64,000 nucleotides of DNA from Bacillus massilinigeriensis (GTDB lineage Bacteria; Bacillota; Bacilli; Bacillales; Cytobacillaceae), in contig NZ_LT630004.1 in assembly GCF_900111815.1 (NCBI RefSeq), positions 719,671 to 783,670 of the forward strand, given 5' to 3'. How positions within the stretch are numbered: position 1 is the first letter of the stretch; every line of letters starts with the position of its first letter. Below are positions 52,313 through 60,779 of this stretch, piece by piece. Position numbers and translations under genes: made by a program. Under the pieces are notes generated by a model. It saw only the letters and a list, made by a program, of their open reading frames with translations. It did not search any database and was not told where the DNA came from.

Positions 52313-52678
52313 CTACTTTTTTGCCGGGGAAGCTAGCTCACTTTCAAGACTCTGGATAGCCGCTTCTATTTCTTTGATGTTTTTTTGCAGCTCTGCTTTA
52401 TTGTTCTCTGTATTAAGTTTCCATTCGTAAACAGATAACTTAATATCGTGAAAAAAAGCTTTTAAGCTGTCTTTGCCTTCTTTGGAAAGTGTAGATATGC
52501 TTTCCTTCATATCCATAAGACTGCTCTTTACATCTGCAAGCTGCTGCATGACTTCCTCTTTATTTTCGCTAAGCTTCCTCCGTGTTTCTTTTCCGGAAGC
52601 TGGAGCTGTCAGCAGGGTTGCAACAGCTGCTGCAGTTCCGCCTGCTAGGATGCCGAGTATTAGTGATTTTGCCTTCAT
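52313..52678 (-). CDS. yhaH: YtxH-domain protein YhaH
   Basis: 121 residues. An N-terminal hydrophobic segment with glycines (ILGILAGGTAAAVATLLTAP) leads into TAPASGKETRRKL, the YtxH signature, and then a coiled coil. Such proteins are general-stress proteins of unknown role; B. subtilis YhaH is 118 residues. ATG 52678 is chosen after GAGGTGATA; ATG 52681 is equally possible. Confidence 0.85.
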   Translation of the reverse strand: MKAKSLILGILAGGTAAAVATLLTAPASGKETRRKLSENKEEVMQQLADVKSSLMDMKESISTLSKEGKDSLKAFFHDIKLSVYEWKLNTENNKAELQKNIKEIEAAIQSLESELASPAKK

Positions 52679-52852
52679 CATTATCACCTCTAAATTTCTT
52701 TTGTCTACATTATTTTCTCCATATAGTGGATTAAATCCTTTTTTTGGCCAAAAAAGTGTGTAAGCCGTATACCTTATTTATTTTCCTAATATACATGAAT
52801 TAAACCGGAGGGGATTATTTAGAAGCGCTGTTCCGGAAAGGAGGGAGCAGGT

Positions 52853-53044
52853 ATGGGTACTATTGCGGTATTCATTTACTTTTTGAGCGTTTGCTGTTTT
52901 GCAGGCTGTATCCATCAATTTATGGAAACGGGAAGACCGGGTATCTTTCCGTCCAAAAGACTGCTGAAGAAGAGGGCGGTGACCCTTGGAATGGCAGGAG
53001 GGGGATTGCTCGTATTTGGGGCGTTGATATCCCTATTGAACTAA
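52853..53044 (+). CDS. Small two-span membrane protein of unknown function
   Basis: 63 residues. Two hydrophobic segments (TIAVFIYFLSVCCFAGCI and GMAGGGLLVFGALISLL) flank a basic loop (KRLLKKRAV). AAAGGAGGGAG precedes ATG 52853, and a terminator follows, so it appears genuine. I do not recognise it. Confidence 0.65.
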   Translation: MGTIAVFIYFLSVCCFAGCIHQFMETGRPGIFPSKRLLKKRAVTLGMAGGGLLVFGALISLLN

Positions 53045-53061
53045 AATGTGGAAACAGAGAA

Positions 53062-53090
53062 AGCCGACCTGTAGAGGCCGGCTTTTTTAT
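53062..53090. terminator. Terminator between the small membrane gene and trpP
   Basis: AAGCCGACC-N6-GGCCGGCTT (one mismatch) then TTTT. Confidence 0.8.
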
Positions 53091-53092
53091 TT

Positions 53093-53611
53093 TCATTTTG
53101 ATTCCGCAAGCTTTGTTTTCTTAAAAATGCCAAAAGCTATCGGAAACAGGATCATCATAAAAAAGGTGTTAAATAATGCAGCAGGCAATACCGCTCCTGC
53201 AAATAGTCCTGCAAAGGCGCCGGGAAGGCCGACGATATAATAGGCTGATGCAAGGAACACAGTACCTGAAACAATGGTTCCAATACTTGTAAGGATGGCC
53301 GCGTGAAGCATTGATCCGTAGTGATTCTTTGTTACTGTGAACAAGGCGTAAAAAAGGGCGGCTGTTAAAAATTTATCGATGATGTTTGGTAATAGCCCTC
53401 CTGGAAAGGTTGTTGTAAGCCCTGAAAGTAATCCTGTTACAGCAGCAACAAGAAATACACCTTTCCGTTCAGGAAATAACAAGATTGCTAAAAACATCAT
53501 AGACAGCATCATATCTGGCTTCATACCCATGATGAAGCCTGGTACCACGATGTGGAGCGCAGCACCCATGCCAATTAGAAGCGACAGCGCCACAAGATTT
53601 TTCGTATTCAA
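53093..53611 (-). CDS. trpP: Tryptophan transporter TrpP
   Basis: 172 residues, five to six membrane segments (LVALSLLIGMGAALHIVVPG at the N-terminus, FLAILLFPERKGVFLVA, LPGAFAGLFAGAVLPAALF). It matches B. subtilis TrpP (YhaG), a tryptophan importer. The start is TTG 53611 with GGAGAG 9 bases before it. Six (G/U)AG triplets at exact 5-base spacing cover this ribosome binding site, so TRAP bound to tryptophan should block translation, as known for B. subtilis trpP. Confidence 0.93.
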   Translation of the reverse strand: MNTKNLVALSLLIGMGAALHIVVPGFIMGMKPDMMLSMMFLAILLFPERKGVFLVAAVTGLLSGLTTTFPGGLLPNIIDKFLTAALFYALFTVTKNHYGSMLHAAILTSIGTIVSGTVFLASAYYIVGLPGAFAGLFAGAVLPAALFNTFFMMILFPIAFGIFKKTKLAESK

Positions 53612-53613
53612 TT

Positions 53614-53641
53614 CTCATCTCTCCTCTTCTCTGCTAGTCTA
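53614..53641 (-). promoter_or_regulatory. TRAP-binding site in the trpP leader
   Basis: On the minus strand TAG-ac-TAG-ca-GAG-aa-GAG-ga-GAG-at-GAG: six triplets, every spacer two bases, the last ones inside the Shine-Dalgarno. This is the TRAP recognition pattern. An extended -10, TG-T-TATAAT, lies at 53698-53706. Confidence 0.85.
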
Positions 53642-53744
53642 AATAAATTCACTTCTCCTGCAGTGCCCTCGTTGCCTGCAGCGAAAAGCTTGCAACCATT
53701 ATAACATATTTCCATTCATGATAAAGCCTAACAATTCAAAAAAT

Positions 53745-54824
53745 TTATTTATTGGAAAACTCTTTCATAAACAATGCAAGCTGTTCCACATGTTCTATAG
53801 GGACGGCATTATAGATGGACGCCCTGCAGCCCCCGACCGAACGGTGGCCCGCAAGCCCGGTGAATCCAAGATTCTTAGCTTCTGCCAGGAACGTTTTTGT
53901 TCGTTCTTCAGATTGAAGCGTGAAGGTGACATTCATCAGTGACCTGCTGGCATGTTCGGCATGACCATTATAAAAACCATCGCTTTCGTCGATTGCAGCA
54001 TAAAGAATGTCCGCTTTTTCTTTGTTCTGTTTCTCAAGCGCTCCAACGCCTCCAAGTGAATCAGCCCATTCCAACACGAGCTTAAGCAAATAGATGGCCA
54101 TGGTAGGAGGGGTATTATAGAGGGAAGTATTTTTAGCGTGGGTACGATAATCCAGCATAGTCGGAAGCGTATCCTTTGAACGCTGGAGCAGGTCTTTCCG
54201 GATGATAACGACGGTAACTCCGGATGGACCAAGGTTCTTTTGTGCACCTGCATAAATCAAGCCATAGTCGCTAATATTTACTTGCCGGCTCATGATATCA
54301 CTCGACATATCCGCTACAAGCGGGATATCGGGACATGATGGAGGCACATGCCATTGCGTCCCATATATCGTATTGTTTGTTGTGATATGGAGGTATGCTC
54401 CGCTTTGCTCAAGCTTTAATTCTGAAAGCGAAGGAATAGCCCTATAACCGTTCTCTTTTCCAGATGCGGCTATCACGGCCGGCCCAAGCCTTTTTGCTTC
54501 CGTCAGCGCTTTTTCTGCCCATGATCCTGTCAGGACATAATATGCTTGCTTGCCCTCTATCATCAAATTCATTGGCACCATGGAAAACTGTAGACTGGCC
54601 CCGCCCTGCAGGAAAAGAACTTCGTAATCGTCCGGAATGGACATCAGTTCCCTTAATAGCTTTTGAGCGGAATCGTTTATTTCTTCGAATTCCTTGCTGC
54701 GATGGCTCATTTCCATTACTGCCATCCCTGTACCTTTGTAGTCCACCAACTCTTTTTCAGCTCTTTTTAGTACGGCCTCCGGCAGGGCAGCAGGCCCTGC
54801 GTTAAAGTTTAATGCTCTCTTCAT
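53745..54824 (-). CDS. serC: Phosphoserine aminotransferase
   Basis: 359 residues. A PLP enzyme that makes 3-phosphoserine from 3-phosphohydroxypyruvate in serine synthesis. The N-terminus FNAGPAALPEAVL, the block LFLQGGASLQFSMVPMNL and the PLP lysine in YAGAQKNLGPSG are diagnostic. The C-terminal GLAGHRSVGGCRASIYNAVP is also typical. ATG 54824 follows CAGGGGG. I looked for a T-box upstream and saw none. Confidence 0.95.
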   Translation of the reverse strand: MKRALNFNAGPAALPEAVLKRAEKELVDYKGTGMAVMEMSHRSKEFEEINDSAQKLLRELMSIPDDYEVLFLQGGASLQFSMVPMNLMIEGKQAYYVLTGSWAEKALTEAKRLGPAVIAASGKENGYRAIPSLSELKLEQSGAYLHITTNNTIYGTQWHVPPSCPDIPLVADMSSDIMSRQVNISDYGLIYAGAQKNLGPSGVTVVIIRKDLLQRSKDTLPTMLDYRTHAKNTSLYNTPPTMAIYLLKLVLEWADSLGGVGALEKQNKEKADILYAAIDESDGFYNGHAEHASRSLMNVTFTLQSEERTKTFLAEAKNLGFTGLAGHRSVGGCRASIYNAVPIEHVEQLALFMKEFSNK

Positions 54825-54939
54825 TCTCGAATCCCCCTGGTTTCCTTATAATGCTGTAAAGCAATAAAGAGATAAAATATTAATATTATGCTAGCAGAAT
54901 CTCAGGCAGATTTCTATTTATTCTGATAAAAAAGAAAAA

Positions 54940-54963
54940 AACTTCTGCAAAAAACAGAAGTTA
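54940..54963 (-). terminator. Terminator of hit (minus strand)
   Basis: AACTTCTG-N7-CAGAAGTT with a T7 run on the minus strand. Confidence 0.85.
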
Positions 54964-55380
54964 TAGATTGTCGGCAATATTGGCAGCGATTTTTTTTAAG
55001 TCCTCCGGTGTATAGGCAGAGTTATTGGCTTTCCAGACAGCACCGAATCCATCTCCTTCTCCATAGCGTGGAATCAGGTGCATATGGAAATGGAAAACGG
55101 TTTGTCCTGCAAGCTCGCCATTATTGTTTAAGAGGTTAAGGCCTACAGGATTATAGGCACTCTTGATAGCGTTAGCGATTTTTGGGACACGTTTGAAAAT
55201 TTCTTGTGAAACGGTTTCGTCCAATTCGTATAAGTTTTCTTTATGTACCTTTGGAATGACAAGGGTGTGACCTTCTGTCACTTGGCCGATATCAAGGAAA
55301 GCTAGTACATGCTCGTCCTCATAAACTTTTGCTGCTGGAATGTCCCCATTGATGATTTTACAAAAAATGCAGTTATCCAT
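54961..55380 (-). CDS. hit: HIT-family protein Hit
   Basis: 139 residues. The catalytic triad HFHMHLIPR (H-x-H-x-H) and the Cys pair in CIFCKIINGDIPA mark a Hint-type nucleotide hydrolase that acts on AMP-lysine or similar adducts. ATG 55380 follows AAAGGATGG. It lies divergent from ecsA exactly as in B. subtilis. Confidence 0.93.
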   Translation of the reverse strand: MDNCIFCKIINGDIPAAKVYEDEHVLAFLDIGQVTEGHTLVIPKVHKENLYELDETVSQEIFKRVPKIANAIKSAYNPVGLNLLNNNGELAGQTVFHFHMHLIPRYGEGDGFGAVWKANNSAYTPEDLKKIAANIADNL

Positions 55381-55937
55381 TCTAACCATCCTTTCTAGTC
55401 CGTTTTCTGGTATTTTATCACAAACCAAGGTGACTTAGGAGAAGGGTTTTCGTTTCTAGCGCAGAATTTAAGAAAATGTAAAGAGACAGGATTTTAAAAT
55501 CCTGTCCCTGAAGGGGAAGCTATCATGCATTTACATCAGGTATACCTTTTTTAATACTTCATTTACAATGAAATGGAGCATTTTTGTAAAGGATTAATGT
55601 TCAATCGGACCATCCCCTGTTCATTTTTATGTTTCGCAACATATAAAAGCGGATGATAGTCGCCGACAAGCACCTCATTTCAGTTGATGGAGTGCGGTTT
55701 GAACTATTTTTATGTGGCACCATCTGTAGCATTGGGCAAATCGAATTATTTGTCTTTGACAGACACCTCATTTCGATCGGCTTGGTGCTCCCCTTCAAGA
55801 ATTATATTGTCCATTTTCCTGAAGAGTATTTGCTCTTTTTATCATTTTTCTAAAAAGTTTTGTTGGTGTGGCCAACTGTCAATATCAGCATCGTTTTGGT
55901 AAAATAAAGCCATAAAATTCGTGGAAGGACGTTGCTC
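55381..55937. other. Gene-free region between hit and ecsA
   Basis: About 550 bases. It holds a perfect 22-base palindrome, GACAGG-ATTTTAAAAT-CCTGTC (55485-55506), and a 17-base repeat GACAAGCACCTCATTTC (55665-55681) / GACAGACACCTCATTTC (55758-55774), 93 bases apart. No convincing gene: short open frames lack ribosome binding sites. The ecsA promoter is at the right end. Confidence 0.45.
55876..55905 (+). promoter_or_regulatory. Probable SigA promoter of ecsAB
   Basis: CTGTCA at 55876-55881, an 18-base spacer ending TGG, and TAAAAT at 55900-55905, an extended -10. Confidence 0.55.
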
Positions 55938-56678
55938 ATGTCTCTATTGGAAATAAATAACCTTACTGGCGGTTATACGAGAAACCCCGTCTTGAAGGAT
56001 GTTTCGTTTGAAGTCAGGGAAAAGGAAATCGTCGGTCTTATCGGGTTGAATGGAGCCGGTAAGAGTACAACAATTAAGCATGTGATCGGCTTGATGGAAG
56101 CACAAAAAGGGGAAATCAAAATTGGCGGCAGGACTTTCCGTGAAGAAAAGGAGGCATACCGGAAGCAATTCACATTTGTTCCCGAGACGCCGATTCTTTA
56201 CGATGAGTTAACCCTAGAAGAGCATTTAAGAATTACCGCAATGGCTTATGGATTATCGGAAGATGTATGTTTGGAGCGGATGGATGTCCTTTTGAAGGAG
56301 TTTCGGATGGAAAAGAGGTTAAAATGGTTTCCTGCGCATTTTTCAAAAGGAATGAAGCAGAAAGTAATGATTATGTGTGCATTTCTTGTCCAGCCATCGC
56401 TTTATATTGTAGATGAACCTTTCGTAGGGCTAGATCCGCTTGGTATTCAGTCCTTGCTGGAACTTATGGGAAAAATGAAGAATAAGGGTGCGGGAGTATT
56501 AATGTCGACGCATATTCTCGCCACAGCGGAAAGGTATTGCGACAGGTTCGTTATTCTGCATGAAGGAAAAGTGCGCGCTAAAGGCGACCTATCTGAACTG
56601 CGGAAACAATTCTCCATGCCTGATGCCAGTCTCGATGATTTATACATAAAGCTTACAAAGGAAGATAGCTATGTTTGA
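55938..56678 (+). CDS. ecsA: ABC transporter ATP-binding protein EcsA
   Basis: 246 residues. Walker A is GLNGAGKSTT, the signature is FSKGMKQKVMIMCAF, and Walker B is YIVDEPFVGLDP. Ecs affects protein secretion, competence and intramembrane proteolysis by RasP in B. subtilis. ATG 55938 (MSLLEINN) follows GGAAGGACG; an ATG six bases earlier is less well placed. The end overlaps ecsB by 8 bases. Confidence 0.93.
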   Translation: MSLLEINNLTGGYTRNPVLKDVSFEVREKEIVGLIGLNGAGKSTTIKHVIGLMEAQKGEIKIGGRTFREEKEAYRKQFTFVPETPILYDELTLEEHLRITAMAYGLSEDVCLERMDVLLKEFRMEKRLKWFPAHFSKGMKQKVMIMCAFLVQPSLYIVDEPFVGLDPLGIQSLLELMGKMKNKGAGVLMSTHILATAERYCDRFVILHEGKVRAKGDLSELRKQFSMPDASLDDLYIKLTKEDSYV

Positions 56679-57882
56679 CGCAAATGTGCTATGGAAGGAA
56701 AGATTCAGCTTGTTCATGAAAGAAACAGGACGCTATCTCCGTTACATTTTTAACGGGCATCTTGTCATTGTGTTCCTATTTCTGATTGGCACAGCAGGAT
56801 TTTACTACCAGCAATGGGTGGAATCATTGAGTGAAGGCTTTCCGACCCCGGTTATCATGGCAGCACTCCTGGCATTCGTGCTTGCTTATAGTCCTATTCA
56901 TACGTTTTTGACAGAGGCAGATAAAATATTTTTGCTTCCTCTTGAAATGAAGCTTAAATCTTATTTTCAAAAAACAGCTATCGCAAGTTTCTTTTTTCAA
57001 ATATATACGATTGTTATCTTGTTGGCTGTGCTTATGCCAATGTATGTGCAAACGGAAAAAGGTGCTTATGGAAGCTATTTGCTATTTCTTGCTGCTGCGT
57101 CTTTCATGAAGATATTGAATCTTTTTGCGCGCTGGAAGGTCCAATATTTCATAGAACCATGGGTGCTGGCTGCCGATTCCTGCATCCGGTATTTTGTTAA
57201 CTATGTGTTTTTGTTTCTTCTGTTTTCTCAAGCTTCGCTCCCAATCGTCACAGTGCCAGTGGTTATACTTGGAGTTATTGGATTATACTTCCACTCTACT
57301 GCAAGAGAGCGCGGGTTGAAGTGGGAGTATTTAATAGGGCAGGACGAAAAGCGAATGGCTGCCTTTTACCGTCTTGCTAACCTCTTTACGGACGTACCGC
57401 AGTTAAAAGATATTGTGAAGCGGAGAAGATGGCTTGATTGGATATTTGCCCGTCTTCCATATGGACAGGATCAGGTGTATTCTCATCTTTATAGCAGGAC
57501 ATTTTTTCGTACAGGAGATTATCTTGGATTGGTGACAAGGCTTATCTTAATCGGAGGGATGGGAGTTTACTTTTTAACCTATGGGCCGGGGCAAATCATT
57601 TTGGCATTATTGTTCCTGTACCTTACTGCTTTCCAGCTCCAGTCATTGTATGGCCATCATGATCACAAATTGTGGATTGAGCTTTACCCGATTCCATCAA
57701 AACAAAAAGAAAAATCGTTTGCTGTTTTTTTTACAGCAATTCTCGTTTTCCAGACAGCGGCTTTTTCCGCAGTTATTTTGTTGAAAGGTCAATGGGAAAG
57801 TGCGCTGTTAACCGTTGTCTTAGGTATTCTGTTTTCTTGGTATTTTGTCAATTATTACAGCAAAAAAAGAAGAAATCCATAA
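56671..57882 (+). CDS. ecsB: ABC transporter permease EcsB
   Basis: 403 residues, about eight membrane segments, in two groups separated by a cytoplasmic part (RRRWLDWIFARLPYGQDQVYS). It is the membrane partner of EcsA, B. subtilis EcsB being 408 residues. ATG 56671 lies within the ecsA end. No ecsC homologue follows; the next gene is hmoB on the other strand. Confidence 0.92.
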   Translation: MFDANVLWKERFSLFMKETGRYLRYIFNGHLVIVFLFLIGTAGFYYQQWVESLSEGFPTPVIMAALLAFVLAYSPIHTFLTEADKIFLLPLEMKLKSYFQKTAIASFFFQIYTIVILLAVLMPMYVQTEKGAYGSYLLFLAAASFMKILNLFARWKVQYFIEPWVLAADSCIRYFVNYVFLFLLFSQASLPIVTVPVVILGVIGLYFHSTARERGLKWEYLIGQDEKRMAAFYRLANLFTDVPQLKDIVKRRRWLDWIFARLPYGQDQVYSHLYSRTFFRTGDYLGLVTRLILIGGMGVYFLTYGPGQIILALLFLYLTAFQLQSLYGHHDHKLWIELYPIPSKQKEKSFAVFFTAILVFQTAAFSAVILLKGQWESALLTVVLGILFSWYFVNYYSKKRRNP

Positions 57883-57885
57883 CAA

Positions 57886-57915
57886 AAGCACCTCTGGCAC
57901 TCCGGAGGTGCTTCG
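57886..57915. terminator. Terminator between ecsB and hmoB
   Basis: AAGCACCTC-N8-GGAGGTGCTT stem. Confidence 0.8.
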
Positions 57916-57920
57916 TGATT

Positions 57921-58442
57921 TTATGCAAGGCCTTCTTCCCTTTGGAACGAATGGTATTTGGATACATAAGAGGGACCGGAAAAAATGGATGGTTTGGCAT
58001 CAATTCCGTCTTCTGTACCGCTCTTGTTGTGTGCATGTTTGTACGCCTGTGAAGTTTGCCACTTTTCAAAGAAAGACTCACTTTCCCAGAGCGTTAGAAT
58101 GATATAAGTATTAGAGGAAAGCGGACGCAAAACGCGAATTGCGATGAAGCCGTCTTCCTTTTCAATCATCCTCGGCCTGTTTGAGAAACGGTACTCAAAA
58201 AGCGGCTTGCCCTCATCTGTAACGGGAATATTATTGAATACAGCAAAAACGGAACCTTCGAGAGGGCCGGTACTATCAATAACTTCATATTTCCTTGGTG
58301 CACTGAATACCGTTTTCCCTTCTGTTTCGTGAAGAAGCATAGCACCATCGCCGTTTGATAATAGGAGCATGTTTTCAGCAGAATATTTATCTTGCAGCCT
58401 TTGCAGGAAATCGTATGTTCCTGCAGTGATGAACAAATTCAA
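57921..58442 (-). CDS. hmoB: Haem-degrading monooxygenase HmoB (YhgC)
   Basis: 173 residues. The C-terminal ABM domain (FIAIRVLRPLSSNTYIILTLW, WQTSQAYKHAHNK) has the haem-ligand His in the KHAHNK region; the N-terminal half is the extra domain of HmoB. It opens haem to staphylobilin-like products and frees iron. TTG 58442 is 6 bases after GAGGTG; a GTG nine bases earlier is the alternative. Its place next to the hem operon is as in B. subtilis. Confidence 0.87.
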   Translation of the reverse strand: MNLFITAGTYDFLQRLQDKYSAENMLLLSNGDGAMLLHETEGKTVFSAPRKYEVIDSTGPLEGSVFAVFNNIPVTDEGKPLFEYRFSNRPRMIEKEDGFIAIRVLRPLSSNTYIILTLWESESFFEKWQTSQAYKHAHNKSGTEDGIDAKPSIFSGPSYVSKYHSFQREEGLA

Positions 58443-58705
58443 CAGGATCACCTCTTCTATTTGCTTATCACATTATACCCTCTCTTTCATCCTTTGGAAC
58501 CCAATAACACTTTATTTAGAGGAGGAAACTATAAGAGATAGAAAAACAATAGAATATACGTCTATTTTGTGAACATTGAGCGACATATTGGGAAACAGGA
58601 TATTAAAAGCGATATAGTGTAATTAGCCCGATTTAGGTATTTTTATTAGGGGATTATTTACATTACAGTAGTACAGATACGAACGAAAGGTGGAACGGGA
58701 TAATT

Positions 58706-59752
58706 ATGGTGAAAGTGTTGAATGATACATTTTTAAAAGCTGCCAGGGGCGAAGAAACGACTCACACTCCTGTCTGGTATATGCGGCAGGCGGGAAGGTC
58801 TCAGCCTGAATACCGTGCAATCAAAGAGAAACATTCTCTTTTTGAAATAACTCATCAGCCGGAACTTTGTGCTTATGTGACAAGGCTGCCTGTCGAACAA
58901 TATAATGTTGATGCTGCAATACTTTACAAGGACATCATGACACCACTTCCCGCAATCGGGGTAGATGTGGAGATCAAATCCGGAATCGGTCCAGTCATTT
59001 CAAACCCTTTCCGGTCTCTTTCAGATGTAGAAAAGCTTGGAGAAATTCATCCAGAGCAGGATGTTCCTTATGTTCTTGACACAATCAAGCTTCTTGTCGA
59101 GGAACAGCTGACCGTTCCATTGATCGGATTTTCAGGTGCGCCATTCACTTTGGCAAGCTATATGATCGAAGGTGGCCCTTCGAAAAACTATAATAAAACA
59201 AAAGCTTTTATGTACTCAGAACCAAAAGCATGGTTTGCATTAATGGAAAAGCTAGGCGATATGGTGATTACATATGTGAAGGCCCAGATTGCGGCAGGTG
59301 TAAAAGCGGTTCAGATATTTGATTCATGGGTCGGCGCGCTAAATGTTCAAGATTACCGTCATTACATTAAACCTGTCATGAATCGGATATTCACAAGCTT
59401 GCAGGAAGAGAATGTACCGCTAATCATGTTCGGTGTAGGAGCGAGCCATCTTGCGAAAGAGTGGAATGATCTTCCTTTGGATGTAGTGGGTCTTGACTGG
59501 AGAATGCAAATCAGTGAAGCAAGAGAGCTTGGCATCAAAAAGACCGTACAGGGCAATCTTGATCCTGCCATTCTCCTTGCACCTTGGGAAGTAATTGAAG
59601 AGCAGGCCCGCGCGATCCTGGACCAAGGATTGGAGCATCCAGGACATATTTTCAATCTCGGTCATGGAGTTTTCCCGTCAGTTAATCCTGATACTTTGAA
59701 AAGGCTTGCTTCTTTCATCCATGAGTATTCTTCTTCCAAAAGACAGGGGTAG
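58706..59752 (+). CDS. hemE: Uroporphyrinogen decarboxylase
   Basis: 348 residues. It removes four acetate carboxyls to give coproporphyrinogen III. The motif [16 protein letters not shown] is the N-terminal signature, [16 protein letters not shown] is the second signature, and DSWVGALN carries further active-site residues. ATG 58706 follows AAAGGTGGAACGG. It begins the hemEHY operon. Several weak promoter candidates lie in 58570-58690 and I cannot choose between them. Confidence 0.95.
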   Translation: MVKVLNDTFLKAARGEETTHTPVWYMRQAGRSQPEYRAIKEKHSLFEITHQPELCAYVTRLPVEQYNVDAAILYKDIMTPLPAIGVDVEIKSGIGPVISNPFRSLSDVEKLGEIHPEQDVPYVLDTIKLLVEEQLTVPLIGFSGAPFTLASYMIEGGPSKNYNKTKAFMYSEPKAWFALMEKLGDMVITYVKAQIAAGVKAVQIFDSWVGALNVQDYRHYIKPVMNRIFTSLQEENVPLIMFGVGASHLAKEWNDLPLDVVGLDWRMQISEARELGIKKTVQGNLDPAILLAPWEVIEEQARAILDQGLEHPGHIFNLGHGVFPSVNPDTLKRLASFIHEYSSSKRQG

Positions 59753-59816
59753 TTTATAGAAAGTATATGAATAAGCAAAAGACGGCTGCCTAAAGCTTGA
59801 ATAAAGAGGTGCAAAC

Positions 59817-60746
59817 ATGGCAAAGACAAAAATGGGCCTGCTTGTCATGGCCTATGGTACTCCATATAAAGAAGAGGATATGGAGAGATACTATACCCAC
59901 ATCAGAAGGGGGAGAAAGCCTTCTCCCGAAATGTTGGAAGACTTAAAACAGCGGTATGAAGCGATTGGCGGTATTTCACCACTTGCAAAAATAACGGTGG
60001 AGCAGGGAAAAGCACTGGAAGCGTATTTGAACAATATTCAGGAACAATATGAGTTCAAGCTGTATCTTGGTTTGAAGCATATTGAACCATTCATTGAAGA
60101 TGCGGTAAAAGCAATGCATGATGACGGAATCGAACAAGCTGTCAGTATTGTTCTCGCTCCTCATTTCTCTACTTTCAGCGTAAAATCCTATAATGGAAGG
60201 GCAAAAGAAGAAGCTGAAAAGCTCGGAGGCCCGGAAATCGTTTCAGTCGAAAGCTGGTATAATGAACCAAAGTTTATTGAGTACTGGGGAGAGAAAGTAA
60301 AGGACACCTATGACAGCATGCCTGAGAGTGAAAGGGGTTCTGCTATGCTGATTGTGTCTGCACACAGTCTTCCTGAAAAAATCATTCATATGGGCGATCC
60401 ATATCCACAGCAATTGGCAGATACTGCAGCAATGATTGCAGAAGCTGCTGGAGTGGAAAGGTATGAAGTAGGGTGGCAAAGTGCCGGCAACACGCCAGAG
60501 CCATGGATTGGCCCTGATGTTCAGGATTTGACTCGCAATCTTTTCGAAAAACACAGATACAAGGCTTTCGTCTATGTACCAGCAGGTTTTGTTGCAGATC
60601 ACCTGGAAGTACTGTATGACAACGATGTTGAGTGTAAAGCAGTGACGGATGAGGTCGGAGCATCCTATTACCGTCCATCAATGCCAAACGCTAACCCGCA
60701 GTTCATCGACGCGATGGCACAGGTTATCTTGAGAAAACTGCATTAA
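59817..60746 (+). CDS. hemH: Coproporphyrin ferrochelatase
   Basis: 309 residues. It inserts Fe2+ into coproporphyrin III in the Gram-positive haem pathway (CpfC). Catalytic region: [18 protein letters not shown] with the metal His, and [15 protein letters not shown] with the conserved Glu. It is monomeric, without the C-terminal extension of mitochondrial enzymes. ATG 59817 follows GAGGTG. It is 64 bases after hemE. Confidence 0.95.
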   Translation: MAKTKMGLLVMAYGTPYKEEDMERYYTHIRRGRKPSPEMLEDLKQRYEAIGGISPLAKITVEQGKALEAYLNNIQEQYEFKLYLGLKHIEPFIEDAVKAMHDDGIEQAVSIVLAPHFSTFSVKSYNGRAKEEAEKLGGPEIVSVESWYNEPKFIEYWGEKVKDTYDSMPESERGSAMLIVSAHSLPEKIIHMGDPYPQQLADTAAMIAEAAGVERYEVGWQSAGNTPEPWIGPDVQDLTRNLFEKHRYKAFVYVPAGFVADHLEVLYDNDVECKAVTDEVGASYYRPSMPNANPQFIDAMAQVILRKLH

Positions 60747-60779
60747 TAAGGTTAATTCATAGAAAAGCAGGCGATGTAT

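Noticed and set aside
54825-54960. T-box leader for serC
   Set aside because: No T-box core sequence (TGGNACCGCG) and too little space between hit and serC.
55621-55853. Small ORFs in the hit-ecsA gap
   Set aside because: Neither strand shows a ribosome binding site or a recognisable protein, and the frames are built from the repeated DNA phrase.
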